Source of the DNA: Haematococcus lacustris
Taxonomy: Eukaryota > Chlorophyta > Chlorophyceae > Chlamydomonadales > Haematococcaceae
Direction of reading: 5' to 3'
DNA: 64,000 bases
Assembly (NCBI GenBank): GCA_030144725.1
Contig: JASKMD010000025.1
Coordinates: forward strand, 4,011,716-4,075,715
This document shows, one piece after another, positions 11,492 to 33,220 of this stretch; position 1 is the stretch's first letter, and each line of letters starts with the position of its first letter. The notes under the pieces are model-generated. The model was not told the DNA's origin, searched no databases, and worked only from the letters and a program-made list of their open reading frames with translations. The position numbers and the translations under genes were made by a program.

Positions 11492-12753
11492 GAATACTCC
11501 GCTCTCCAGTGTGTATTGCTCGTACCGCGTCGACGCAGTCAAACTCCGTACTCCATGTCCTGAAATGGCGCATGGGATGGCTTGCAATAACCTGGTTAAG
11601 ATCCAGTGTTTGCCCGGCATTAATTGTGGCCCCAATCAACGCGAACTCCCAATGACTACACTGTCACGGCTCCCCGTTTAGTTCGGCACTGATCCCTGTT
11701 TGATTCAAACTGCCGGCGGGGGGCAGCGCGTCCTTGAACAATCGCTGCGCGCATCCTGCACTGCACTGTCTCAATGGCGCGCCTGTGAACGATGGACACG
11801 CACATGTCATGCCCCCAACTGGTCCGGGCTCTGGCGAACGCATGTGGCCACAGCTCCTCAGGGAACGGCCTGGAGCTAGCAGCAAGATCAGCACTGTTCA
11901 AAACAGCCTACACCATCCTACTGAATATGCACGCAGTGAGTTGCCAGCCCCTTGGCAGTCACCTCTGCCCACCCCTGTGTCCTCACTACCGCCACTTTCG
12001 GCTTTGAGTGTGTAACCATCCAATTGCCTAACTGTCCAGCTGTGCACCTGTCGCGCGAGCTCTGCAGCTGCCAGTGCCACAAGTCAGCCATGCTCAGAGA
12101 GAGGAGGACAACAAGCATGGCGTAGCGCAGGCAAGTCCAACAGCAAGCGATGCTCTGCAGGCTCTGCAACCGCAGCCGCAGCCCCCCAGCTGCACTGTGA
12201 AGGGGCCAGTTGCCCCTGGGCTAACCCTGGGCTGTTCTGTGCTGGGCCCAGACCATGCTCTGTGGCTGCACTGTGGTGGGCACTGTGGTGGGTTGATCAC
12301 AACAGAGGTTGCGAGGTGCTGGTGCTGGTGATGTGGTGGTGCTGGTGCTGGTGTTGGCGGTGGTGCTGGCTGCAAGCTGTGTGAAGGCATCTCTTGTGAA
12401 GGCCTTTCTTGTGCTGGGTTCAGACCATGGAACGCTGCGGCTGCACCAAGGAAGGCCCTGGGTGGGGCACAACAGGAGCTCAGCCAGCTCCCTGCCTGGT
12501 GCTAGGTCAGGTCATCTTGAATATCACACTACAGCCTCCTCTGGCAGGTGCTGGTGCTGCTGGTGCCGGTGCTGGTTATATCTGTGATCACTTTCCATTA
12601 CGAGAAAAGCGCAAATCGTTATATAGTCGTAAAGTTGACATTACGTATCTGTCGTGGTGGTTGCAAGGCGCATGTAGGAGGTTCTCTGCTGGAGGTTGCA
12701 AGGTGCTGGTGCTGGAGATGGTGGTCATGACGGTGGTGGTGGGTGCTGTGCGC
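11492..12753. other. Spacer between divergent BSD and GCP-like genes
   Basis: This probably contains the promoters of the minus-strand BSD-domain gene and the plus-strand gamma-tubulin complex gene. Short frames near 11664-11901 (minus) and 12409-12590 (plus) have no recognised domain. A similar phrase (GCTGGG..CAGACCATG) recurs at 12240 and 12415. A locally AT-rich patch lies at 12585-12655. The 5' exons of the GCP gene could extend into this stretch. Confidence 0.4.
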
Positions 12754-22844
<10,091 letters not shown>

Positions 22845-23123
22845 ACCCTAAACGTGGGTGGCAAAGTTTGTAATCAATCGCCAACATGTCCTACAACTAT
22901 TTGCCCGGCCTGCAGCTAGCCAGGCTGCTCCTCACTGCACGTGAACCACCCACTACAACGCAGCACGGTAGTGTTCGTAGCACAAAGTGACCTAGCCTCC
23001 CGTGAGGCGTGAGAGCATTTTCTTCACGTCAACAAGCTAGCAAACAATCGAGGTGTCAGCCCCTCCATGCTGATCCAATGACCTTTTCACCACGGCATGG
23101 GACACATCCCTGCCACAGCTGGG

Positions 23124-24525
23124 TCATGCAGCCGGATTTGGTGGCGAGGACATCTCTCTCACAATTTCGATGATCTGTGCTGCAGGCAGCAACCCCTCGG
23201 TGCGCAGTGCTGGCCTGCTGGCGTCCTTGGGGATGAACACCATGGTGGGCAGGCCCTCAATCTGCGTGGCATGCAAGGCGGGGAGCAGCAGGCACGAGTG
23301 GCGCACTGTAGGTAGGGCTGGCCGGTGCCGTGTGTGACCTGGCGTCCGAATACCTAAAAGTAAGATATGGACACTAGCTCTATGGCTATGAGCCTGGCAG
23401 GCTTGCACAGCCCTGGCCTGGTGAGGCTCATGGCTCCCGATCCCTGCCATTGGCCCTTGGGACCCTTCCTGTTTGCCCAATAAAACCTGGACTAGCCAGC
23501 TGGTGTGCCCATCCTTGCCGCCACTGCACACCCTGACAGCTGCCACTGCATCCACCCCCCTTGCCTGTGGCCCACAGCTACCCTGGGCTAGTCCACCCTC
23601 CAGGCCCTCCAGGAGGAGCAGCTGACCTTAAGCTGCGTACTCAGCTGTCGGTTCTCGTCCACATCCACCTTGACCACTTTCACGCTGTCACCCAGCTCCT
23701 CTGCCACCTACAGCAAGGGTGAGGTGGGCACAGCACAGGGGTGGCGCTCACAGCCCCATGCATGGTGATGGACATGCAGCTTTGTGTGGCTTCTTGATGC
23801 TTCCAGTTCATGCACAACGCAGCATAGGGTCGCCATGTCCGATGGCATGCGGCCATGTCTAGCTTGTGTCCAGCTGTTGACAAGCCACCAGTGACATCCA
23901 TGACAGTACACAGTGAGCACTTGCCTTTTCAAGTTCTTGGGCCAGCAGCACGCAGGGACCACACCACCTGCAAGCCAAAACCACCGAGGTATTCACCAAC
24001 CCTATTTAGTAGCGTGGCTGCGGCGTGGAATAATACACTTCATCTGCTGGCCTTCTTCTTGTTAGCTGGGTAGCGGTCAACAGTGTTGCACAACACACAA
24101 CTGACATACAGCAGAGGCGAGCATGTGTAAGGATGCAGCATTGTGAATGGTGCATGCTTCAAACTGTGTTGGCATGCTCATGCTGCTTACGTAGCAAAGA
24201 AATCCACAATCAAAGGACGATCCCTGTCTTCTATCTCCACCTCCAGCTGTTCCCCAGTTATTTTCTGGACCTGTGCCTTGCAAGGACCTGGAAGTGTAAG
24301 GGCTCCACAGCAGGATAGGGATACAGGGATGTAGGCACATCCATTCAGATGCACCTTTCCAGCATGCGCCACAACGGGCCGAGCGGCTTGAGCTGCAGGT
24401 CGTTGGCAGAGTTTGAAGAAAGAGAAAGAGAGGCCTCGAGAAAGAGGCAGAGTTTGAAGGCCTCTTGCCCCGCTACAGATGCCTCTCCTCGACTGCTGCG
24501 TTGACATCGGCGCAGGGCAGGGCAT
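23124..24525 (-). CDS. CITRX: CITRX-type plastid thioredoxin
   Basis: Five exons join in phase: 24355-24525, 24191-24270, 23925-23967, 23627-23707 and 23124-23261, giving about 170 residues. The first exon is Ser/Arg/Ala-rich with no acidic residues, as expected of a chloroplast transit peptide. The mature part carries PLIVDFFATWCGPCVLLAQE with the WCGPC redox site split over two exons, then VKVDVDENRQLSTQLK and GLPTMVFIPKD..ALRTEGLLP. The RTEGLLP tail is characteristic of the CITRX family (plastid thioredoxins associated with fructokinase-like proteins and the plastid RNA polymerase, also known from Cf-9 signalling in tomato). ATGs at 24525 and 24507 are both usable; the first is chosen. The third intron has a GC-AG structure (GCAAGT donor at 23924). 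The gene converges with the GCP-like gene and diverges from LSM8. Confidence 0.93.
24291..24352. repeat. Dispersed repeat forming most of CITRX intron 1
   Basis: The block from AAGTGTAAGGGCT through ATACAGGG to CATCCATTCAGATG is matched with a few substitutions at 50500-50561, just beyond the Fanzor-like gene. Here it fills about 62 of the 84 bases of the first CITRX intron (24271-24354). Confidence 0.7.
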
Positions 24526-24816
24526 CGGCGCGGGTGTGTGTGGATACCGTTCCGTACAGTTGGTGGATGCGGGTTTGCCTGCACTGTTGCCGCAGTTCCC
24601 GCAGAGCAGGGTACCCACAAACAAAAATCAAAGGACGGTTGTTATCGTTCATTTGTTCAAGCACACTCGCCGCCTGACAGAACGGAGAGTCGCAATGGAT
24701 GCACTGTTGTATACGCTTGCAAAGCAATGATTGTAGGACGCTCTTAGAGACCACCGGCACTGCAGTGCAAGCTTTCTTTGCGCGGCCCAGGGTGATCAGG
24801 AAGAGAGGTCTAGACG
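24526..24816. promoter_or_regulatory. Probable shared promoter of CITRX and LSM8
   Basis: The start codons of CITRX (24525, minus) and LSM8 (24817, plus) are 291 bases apart and face away from each other, so this interval should hold both 5' UTRs and both promoters. No TATA box was confidently identified. The arrangement is the only evidence. Confidence 0.5.
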
Positions 24817-25706
24817 ATGGCGAAGCAAAGTGGAGGAGACACAGGCATGGCAGACTGGGTAGACAGTGAGTAATGGCCCCCTCATCTGATGCAGCCAGGA
24901 GCTCTGGCAGCAGCTATCCAAACTCTTGCTGTGCTTGCCTGGTGGACCGCAGCTGTAGTGTCAGTCATCACCAATGATGGACGCAACCTGGTGGTGAGTC
25001 TGCAGGGTGATCCCGGGCTCCAGCATTGTCCACCAGTGTGTAAAGCACGGAGTTTTGTGATGCATATGTATGGAGTGTTGTCATTGCATGGTCTGGTAAT
25101 GTCTATAGCAGCCACAGCCATGCCACCACAGGCTGATAGCATGCGATGATAGCACATGAACATGATGAGGTGCGCTTGTTGTCTCCTTGTATATATGCAT
25201 GCTTGCGCTCACAAGTGACACACCGTGTCAAACTGTGTGTGCATGGTTGCTTGTTGAAAGCCTTTGGGATGTTTGATGGTGACAGTTTGAAGCCATCATA
25301 GCCGCTAGCCTGGTATGGCTGCTTGGCCTCACCCTACGAGATGTTTGATGTGAGGGACAATGATGTGCTCGGTGTGCCTGGCCCCTGTGGCGCAGGGCAC
25401 TTTGCGTGGTTATGACCAGGCAACCAACCTGGTGCTTGCTGAGACACACGAGAGGGTCTACTCCACCAAGCAAGGCGTAGAGCAGGTGCCACTGGGGCTG
25501 TACTTTGTGCGTGGCGATAATGTGTGAGTGCAGTTGCATGAAGCAGCATTTGAGGAACATCATGCTCTGCATTCCAAAGCAAGCAAGGCTTTACGTGAGT
25601 TTTGCTATGCTGCAGGGCTATGGTGGGCGAGATGGACGAGGAACTAGACAGTGCTCAAGAGCTGCTCAGTTTGCGAGCTGAGCCATTGAAACCAATCAAG
25701 ACATAG
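24817..25706 (+). CDS. LSM8: U6 snRNA-associated Sm-like protein LSm8
   Basis: Four exons join in phase: 24817-24865, 24953-24993, 25396-25523 and 25616-25706, giving 102 residues, close to the usual 95-100. The Sm1 fold reads VDTVVSVITNDGRNLV then GTLRGYDQATNLVLAETHER; Sm2 reads GLYFVRGDNVAMVGEMDEEL, with the RGDN RNA-binding signature. The C-terminus RAEPLKP matches plant LSm8. LSm8 replaces LSm1 in the nuclear LSm2-8 ring that binds the U6 snRNA 3' end and is needed for splicing. All introns are GT-AG with GTGAGT donors. An alternative ATG at 24889 would give a different N-terminus by reading intron 1, but the spliced product fits the family better. Confidence 0.95.
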
Positions 25707-25904
25707 CTGTTTGTTGTGGGTTTACAGCACTCAGCCGCAGACATGAAGACATCATGGAGAGCAAGAGTGGCATCAACACTGTTACGACGAGATGCCAGAA
25801 ATTATAATGGGCACAGTGGGGTTGCGGGTGACTCTGCTTCTATTGCTGCTTCTACTGCTGCTAGGTGCCGTGGTGATTTGCTGGGATGTGTCCGCGAAGG
25901 GTAG
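25707..25904 (+). other. LSM8 downstream region
   Basis: This probably holds the 3' UTR of LSM8. A 62-codon open frame (25716-25904) has no recognised domain and is not counted as a gene. Confidence 0.4.
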
Positions 25905-26030
25905 TTTGTTGGTAGTTGGGTGGTTGAATCCTTAGACCGCATCCTTAGAACGCATAACATGTAGCATGCGTAGATAGCATCAATATGCCGCTGTAGAGCT
26001 TGAATGCAGCAAAACAGGCAGCGTAAACTT
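25905..26030. repeat. Dispersed repeat, copy 2 (inverted relative to 1873-1998)
   Basis: The reverse complement matches 1873-1998 in several blocks (see that entry). The copy ends exactly where the oligo-T of the LINE tail begins, so the LINE tail lies against or inside this repeat. Confidence 0.7.
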
Positions 26031-26442
26031 TTTTTTTTTTTTTTTTTAAGAGAGAGACTAAGAGAGAGAGAGAAAAAGAAAGACTAGACCAAATCTTGAG
26101 CAAGCTACCCCCTCCCTACCTCAAAAAGGCAAGCAAACCCCACCCCACCACCCCACCACCAAACAGCGTCCAAACCACCCTAGAACGGTAACTTCACCCC
26201 CCCAAGGAAAGACGTCCAAACACCCCCCACACCCCCACCCTCAGCAACCCCTCCACCTCGCCGACCCTAGGGACCCCCGGACAACACAACATACACCCCT
26301 AGGCCCCCCCGCTCCAAGGCACAACCCTCGCTGCCCCTCCGCCCCCACTAAGCGAACACAAGAACCTAACCTAGGGCTCCCCAGAGACCTAACAGCCTCC
26401 AACCCCTCAAAACACTCAGAACCCCTAACAAGCGAACCCAGC

Positions 26443-29400
26443 TCAAGCAAGAGGGGCAGGGAAGGGGACGGGCCATTGCAAGGACAGGCGCACAACTAGC
26501 TCACCCGCCCCAAACGCCCTCTCCTCCCGCTGCCTGGCCCCCGCTACTATCCCCCCGGCCTCCCTTCCCCCTACCCTCTCCAGCGCCCTCTCCTCTGCCC
26601 CCTCCTTGGCGAACCACCCTCCTGACGGCTCCGGCCACAACCGGTCAAACTGGTCTGCGCCAAGCTCCGGGTCCGTACCCCTAAACCAGGTGGAGGGCAC
26701 CGCTCCACAAAGGCCCACCCGGATGTCTCTGCCTACCCGGTGCCAGTCGCGTTTAACAGCGGAGGAGAGGGTGAGGACGACCTCCTCTGCCACTCGTTGC
26801 GCCACCATCTGCGGCTGGAGGGCTGTAGCGGCCCCGGAGCTGCGGAGACGCCACACCGTGCCTAGATAGGCCACGCGCAACCTGAGCCACAGCAAGCTGT
26901 CTGGGGGCTGGAAGGGGGGAGCCTCGCTGCGGGTGGGGCGACCACTGAGGAGCAGGAGGGCATCGCCGGAGGGGGGGCGGGTGCCGGTAAGGTGGCCGTA
27001 CACATCCAACACCCACTCCCAGACCGGAGCCACGGCGGGGCAAGTGAGGAAGGCGTGGGTGAGGGTCTCCAGCTGGCCCGGCTGGCAGAGGCGGCAGTCG
27101 GATGAACCCGGGGCAGCAGCGCCCTTAAGGATGTGGCCCCACAAGGCCCCAACCATGAGGCTGCCGTGGAGCACCCGCCAGGCCACGATGGCATGCTCCC
27201 GGCGGAGGGTGGGATCCATCAGCTCCTTCCACACCTGGAGACAGGACTGGCCCGGTCTAGCTGCTGCGGCCAGCTCATCCACCGTGCCATCGGGGGGGAC
27301 TTGCAGGGTAGCTGGCTGCCTACCGGTGCGCCGGGGCCCTTGCTGGGCCTCCAGCTGCCGCTCCGCCCGCTCGGCTGCTCGTTGCTCCGGGGAGGGGCGG
27401 GGAGGGGCTCTGGCGGAGGTGTCTCGCCAGCGCGGCGCCTGGCTGCCTTGCACTTCCTCTGGGAGCAGCTCCTCCGCGTCCCTGCCTTGCTGCTCCCGCT
27501 CTTCCGCTGCTCGCTGGGCTGTAACTTGTTGGGCGCTGGCCTGCCACCGCTCCTCCAGCTCCCTGAACGCCTCTCCGTCAACTGCTGTCCCCTGAGCCAC
27601 CCCGGCCTCCCGTGGGGGGCGCCCCCCAAAGCACGGCACAGGCCCCCCCCTGGAGGGTAGAGCGCGTCAACGCTGACTCGCTGGAGCTGGTGGAGGCGCA
27701 CCTTGGCATCCCTGACGGTAAACTCCAAGAGGGTGGTGGTGCCCAAGCCCCACACCTGGGGATCCAGCTGCAGGTGGGCCCAGGGGCCTAGTAGCCACTC
27801 CTCCTTGGGCCAGGGAGGGGGCCCGCCCTTATGCGCTGGGGCTCCACCTTGCCCTCCTGCTCCACCCCCTCCCCGCCCCCCACCCCTGTCCCTACCCCCG
27901 CTCCCTCCCCTGCCTCTGCCCCTCCCCCCCCCCCTATCTACCCCCACCTGCCCCTGGCCCTGACCACCCTCCTGCCCTTGCCCGCCCAGGCGCCCTGCAG
28001 GCAGAGGACGGAGGTGGGTAGCTCGCTCCTCCGGTGTCAAGAGGTAGTTGGGCTTGTTCAGGCGGGCCACCGCAGCCGGCTCCCAGACTGCCCCCTCCAC
28101 CACCTGGAACGTCCCCAGGGGCCCCTGACCCGTGGGGTTAAGGGGGAAGAGCCGCCCGTTGGGGGCCACCCAGTGGGAGGGATGGAGCGCGGGGTGGCAC
28201 CGAGCCACGAACCCCACCCCGGGCCCCACCCTCAGGCATTCCCAAACAGGCGGGGGGGGGTCACGTAGGTCCACCCACTGCTGCCAGGGCTCCGGGAGAC
28301 AGGCTCTAACCAGGTCTGCAGCCCACCGGGTGACACCCTCGTGCTGATACTGCCGCTGAAGGGCCTCCCGCACGTGGCGGACGTGGGTCCAACCCTGGCC
28401 CTCTGACTCCTGCCTAGCAGAAGGGATCAGGCGGATCAGAGGGTTGAACCACAACGGTTCCGCCATCACCGAGTAGAAGGATTGACTCTCTGGGGGTACC
28501 ACCCGGAACAGACGAAGTTGGGCCAAGGCGGCCACGTGAGCTTGCAGCCGCGGGGTGATATTGCGCGAGGGAGGGGCGCTGGGGTCTGTGATGACCCAGG
28601 TGCTGAGGCCGTGGCTGGGGTCTGCCAAAAGGCTGTGGGTAAGGGGTTGCCAAGGGCGCACCCGGGGCGACCAAAGCTGGGCTAACATCTTCGCCCGCAT
28701 GGCTGTGCTGATGACCCCTAGGTCTGGGAGCCCCACCCCTCCCTCCCGCCGGGGCATCACGCAGATGGCCTCGCTAGGGTACAGGCGGTTGCTGTTGGGG
28801 CTGCGCTCCTGGGGAAGGTCTGACGCAGCAACAAAGCGTTTGATGGCAAGGGCCATGGCCTGCGCCAAGGCTGTGGGAGGTTGCACGGCGGCCATCTGGT
28901 AGACGACCTTACTGGCCAGGCACTGCTGAGCCACCTGTACCCTCCCAAGCAGGTTGAGGCCCAGGGGCTTCCAAGGGAGGGAGGCCGCTGTGATGGCAGC
29001 TGCAGCCCCACCATAGGCGACCTCTCCTGTGGCAGCGTAAGAGGTCGCCCCTAGGGGGACCCCCAGGTGGCGCACCACCAACCCCGGCGGCGCGGCGCGG
29101 ATGACCCCCCCTGCCCCTGCCCCTGCCCCTGCCCCTGCCCCTGCCCCTGCCCCTGCCCCTGCCCCTGCCCCTGCCCCTGCCCCTGCCCCTGCCCCTGCCC
29201 CTGCCCCTGCCCCTGCCCCTGCCCCTGCCCCTGCCCCTGCCCCTGCCCCTGCCCCTGCCCCTGCCCCTGCCCCTGCCCCTGCCCCTGCCCCTGCCCCTGC
29301 CCCTGCCCCTGCCCCTGCCCCTGCCCCTGCCCCTGCCCCTGCCCCTGCCCCTGCCCCTGCCCCTGCCCCTGCCCCTGCCCCTGCCCCTGCCCCTGCCCCT

Positions 29401-32134
29401 GCCCCTGCCCCTGCCCCTGCCCCTGCCCCTGCCCCTGCCCCTGCCCCTGCCCCTGCTCCTGCCCCTGCCCCTGCCCCTGCCCCAGTCCCTGCCCCTGCCC
29501 CTGCCCCTGCCCCTGCCCCTGCCCCTGCCCCTGCCCCCGCCTCTACCCTTCCCCTCTCCCCTTCCTTAGCTCCTCCCCTTCCCCCTCCCTCCCCTCCCAC
29601 CCTAGCCAACCCTGCTCCCTCCGCCCCCAGGGCCTCTGGCTCGCCCTGACCGGTCACTGGTTGGACGCACGGCAGGGCCACGCTCTTGCTCACGCTCAGC
29701 GCTGGGCCGCCTGCGGCGCGGAACCGCACCAAGGCCTCCACCACCACTTCCCCGTCCTTGACCCGATCCGCCACCAGGATGGTGAGGTCGTCCGCGTACT
29801 CCTTGGTGGGAAGCGCGGGGGTCAGGGTGGCAGCGTGCATGGCCAGGGGACTAGTGGGAATAGCGGGGGTGGTGATGCGACCCGCCCGCTGGAGCGAGCT
29901 GAGGTAGCTAACGAGCGGTTGCAACACCACACACCAGTACAACGGGGAAGCCCCACTGCCCTGTAGAAGCCCAGAGGCCAAGGGGAAGCTGTCGGTGAGG
30001 TAGCCGTTGACGAGCACCTGGCTGGTGGCCCCCCGGTGCAGCAGCTGCGCCCAGCGCACGTGCCCCTGCTGGCTGAACCCCATGGCCACTAGCGTGTCCT
30101 GGAGCAGGCTCCAGGAAACGTTGTCATAGGCCCCTGCCAGGTCCAACAAGAGAAGCCAGGCAGGGCTGTGCCGCTGCTGGAGCCACTCCAGCAAGCCTAG
30201 GTGGAACTGCACGCTGTCGTTGATGTCCCTCCCCAGGATGAAAGCTGACTGGGAAGAGACACCAGCAGGTCCAGCGGCAGCTGCAGCCTGTCCTCTAGGG
30301 CCCGGGCCACCAGCCGCACATCGCAGTTGAGCAGCGTGATGGGGCGGTACCCCCGCCACCTGGTCTCTAGGCTTGCCAGCCTTGGGCACCAGGGTAATGA
30401 CCCCAGTGAGGAACTCAGCCAGGGGGGCTGGGTCGCTCGTATCTGCCAGAGCCTCTCTCAGCATGGCTCGCAAAGGGCCCACCAGCTGAGGCCAAAGCCG
30501 GTCGTACACCTCCATGGGCAGCCCGTCTAGCCCCGGGGCCTTGCTGTGAGCACTGCCTTGAAGGGCCCGACCCAGCTCCTCCTCCGAGAGCATGGGATCT
30601 CCCCCAGGCCCTTCCGCAGCCCTGGCCTGAGCGGGGGTGAGACGGGAGGTAAGGCAATTTAGCAGAGTGGCGCGCGCGGCTGGGTCGATGGCCTTTGCAG
30701 CGTAGACTCCGGCAGGCGCGGCGGCTGAATAGTGATGTTCAAAAGCCTGGCACGCTGAGCGCACCCCGTTTGGAGTGGTGAGGTCGGCCGCCAAGCCGGG
30801 CTGCCCGGGGAGCTGAAGGGAGGAGATGAGGGTGGGGGTGTGCGCAGGCTGGTCGCGGTGGTAGAAAAAGAAGGAGGAGCGGTCGCCATACACCTGGTCC
30901 AGGACAGCGCTGGCTAGCAGGGACTGATGGGCCACCTGCACGCGCTCCCCCACCCCGGCTAGGGCTGTCGTCTCACCGAGGTGCTGCGCTGCAAGCACCT
31001 CTGCCTGGCCGACCTGCTCTGCTTGCTGCAGTTGGCGCACGAGGTGGGCCCTTGCAGCAAAGGCTGCCTTTTCCCTGCGTTGCCGCAGGTCACGCCTTGC
31101 TCGGCGCTTGGTCCGCAGGAACTGCTGGGCCCGCAGGGCCATGCCCTGCTTGATGCGGGCCCACCTGGCCCTGTGCCCGTCCCTAGGCTGCGTCCCCAGC
31201 TGTCTGGCGGCCTCATGGTGAGCGTCCTCCGCCTGCAGGTACCCCTTGAGATAGTCCAGCAGCTCAGGGTCGTCAAGGTGGGCGGGGTGCAGCTGCCAGG
31301 GGGCGGGGGCAGTGAGGGGGGGTCGGGAGGGCACAGGGAGACAGAGACGGGCTGGTGGTCGGTGGGCACCGGCCGCACCCCCAAGATGGTGCTGTCCAAC
31401 TGCCACTGAGCTAGGCCCTCCGAGACATACCACAGGTCTAGGCGGGCGCCTGTCTGCCAACGCTCACTGAAGTGAGTGAGGTCCCTGGCAGAGGGGGGGC
31501 GTAGCTGCCGCCAGGCGTCCACCAGGCCCCTCTCCGTCACCAGCTGCCTCAGCTGCTCTGCCCCCTGGCCCCGGCTACCCACCCAGGCCTCCCCGTGCTG
31601 AGAGCCCTGCGGGACCCCTACCCTATCCCAAGGGGAGAGGATGCAATTGAAGTCACCCCCCATGATGATGAGGCGGCCCTCCGCAGTTGGGGGAAGGCAG
31701 GCGGGGAGGCAAGCAGAAAAGAACGTGGAGCGCTCCGACTGTTGCGTTGGGGCATACACGCACACCAAGGAGACAGACCTACCAGCCAGAACCCCGTCCA
31801 CTCGCAGGACCCGACCCTGGGCCGCCTCTGCCTGCAGCTGCACCTGGGTGCACCCCTTCAGGAGGGTGGAGGGCTTCACGAGCACTAGGCAACCCTGGGA
31901 GCTGCCGGTGCCGGGAGTGTAGAACCACTGCCCACGCCAGGCTGGCTTGGCCCCGGAGAGGGCTTTGGCCCACTGCCACACGCTTTCCGCCTTGTGGCAC
32001 TCTTGGAGGAAAACCACCTGCGCTGGGCTGTCAGCGGCCCAGTCTAGCAGAGCCTGAAGCTTGTGCGGTTGGGCTAGGCCCTGCACGTTGAGGGTGACCG
32101 CCATAAACCTGGCAGCCACACCTGGGCGTTGCAT
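26443..32134 (-). pseudogene. LINE ORF2: APE endonuclease, reverse transcriptase, C-terminal zinc region (frameshifted)
   Basis: Starting at the ATG at 32134, the endonuclease shows LNVQGLAQ, VFLQECHK, GGDFNCIL, ARLDLWYVSE and TDHQPVSVS, the catalytic blocks of APE-like LINE nucleases. The reverse transcriptase follows in another frame: SKAPGLDGLPMEVY, GVITLVPKAGKP, SQSAFILGRDIN, LLLDLAGAYDNVSW, then KEYADDLTILV with the catalytic Asp pair. The C-terminal part has AWRVLHGSLMVGALWG and CRLCQPGQLETLTHAFLTCP, a Cys/His-type motif of plant and algal LINEs. Frame changes are needed near 31335 (after the endonuclease), within the RT near 30340-30250 (two compensating shifts) and near 27620. Several lie in C or G runs, so sequencing error is possible, but as read it is non-functional. 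A Gly-Ala repeat is embedded between the YADD and RHLGVPLG blocks. Confidence 0.85.
29103..29533 (-). repeat. GGGGCA hexanucleotide array encoding Gly-Ala inside the RT ORF
   Basis: About 70 tandem CCCTGC units on the plus strand read GGG-GCA on the coding strand, in frame as (Gly-Ala)n. The tract sits between the catalytic YADD region and the RHLGVPLG block of the reverse transcriptase. Interruptions (GCTCCT, GCCCCAGTC) occur near 29455-29490. Confidence 0.9.
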
Positions 32135-32136
32135 AG

Positions 32137-32937
32137 CTAAGCTTGGCTCGCCCCCGCGCGGGCTACGCGTGTGTGGATGAGGGTGGTTGGGCTAGGAGGA
32201 GAAGGCTGATCTGACAGGGGGTGGGGAGGGACGGAAGTGGCCTCAATGCAAGCGAGCTTTGCCCCAGGGCGACGAAGGCGGACTCGGGGCTCACGACTAT
32301 AGATGGCTAGGGGGGGCCGAGGGGGAAGAGGACCGAAGGGCAGACCCTCTTCATCCTGGGCACCTACTCGCTCTGGCTGCTGCCGCTTTGGCACCCTGGG
32401 CCTCTCCTCTTGGGGGCAAGGTGACTCAACTACAGGGCTGGCAGAGGCCCCCAGGCTGGTGGTGGGGCTGAGCAGGCCGTAGCGGAGCGTGTGTGGGGTC
32501 CCACGGCCAAGGTGGGTAGCACGCTGCCTGCCGGCTTGCCGCTGCTGAGCCTCCCTCTCATCAGAGCTAGAACTTGAAGAGAGGATGCCAAAGCGGCGTC
32601 GGCGAGGCCCACCTTGGGCTTGTTGGGCTGCTGGCTGTGTAGAGCCTCCCCTAGGCCAACGCTGAGCCTCCCGCTGACGCTCCTCCCTAACGGCCCTCCT
32701 GTCATCCGGAGAAGGGCGCGGAGAGGCCCTAGCGACGCTGACAGACCTGCGAGGAGGCTGACTGCCATGGAGCTCTACGGCCCGGCCTCGCGCAAAGACA
32801 AGCCGGCTGTCCACCCAGCTCGAGGGACTGACTTCTTGCGTTGGGAGGGGAAGGGTGGACCCAACACTCAGGGCGGCGGGGTCCGCTAACTCAGCGTCCA
32901 TGAGGGAGGGAGGGCTGCCGGAAGGGGCTCCACCTAC
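32137..32937 (-). pseudogene. LINE upstream ORF, 5' part severed by copia insertion
   Basis: This Ser/Pro/Arg/Gln-rich frame (MDAELADPAALSVGS, RRRRFGILSSSSSSDERE) ends in TAG at 32139-32137, two bases before the ATG of ORF2. No zinc knuckle or coiled coil is visible; by position it could be the end of ORF1 or a separate small ORF. Its upstream part is cut by the copia LTR at 32937/32938 and would continue at 38843. Confidence 0.6.
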
Positions 32938-33220
32938 TGTTGGAAGAGCACGGGCAGACGCGGACACCAGTTCAGGGTAGTTACATTGATCTGCCACAAC
33001 TGGTAGCGCGCAACCTTGCGTCAACCTTGCGCAACCTTGCGCCTACCTGTTGGAAGAGCACGGGCAGACGCGGACACCAGTTCAGGGTGCCGACAACTGC
33101 CGGGTGCCTGCCCTAAATACGGCAGTCACACTCGCACTCTTCGCGGCCGGACCGCTGGCAATCACACCCTACAATCCCGGTGTTAGATCTCAGCTACACC
33201 GGGAGGGTGTGCAACTAACA
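32938..33220 (-). repeat. Copia A 3' LTR
   Basis: 283-base LTR with TG...CA ends; preceded by the CCTAC target copy and followed, inside the element, by the polypurine tract. Confidence 0.95.

Noticed and set aside
24889..25149. LSM8 starting at ATG 24889
   Set aside because: It gives an N-terminus unlike LSm8 and reads through intron 1 and the start of intron 2; the spliced frame from 24817 restores the conserved VD..VSVITNDGR.
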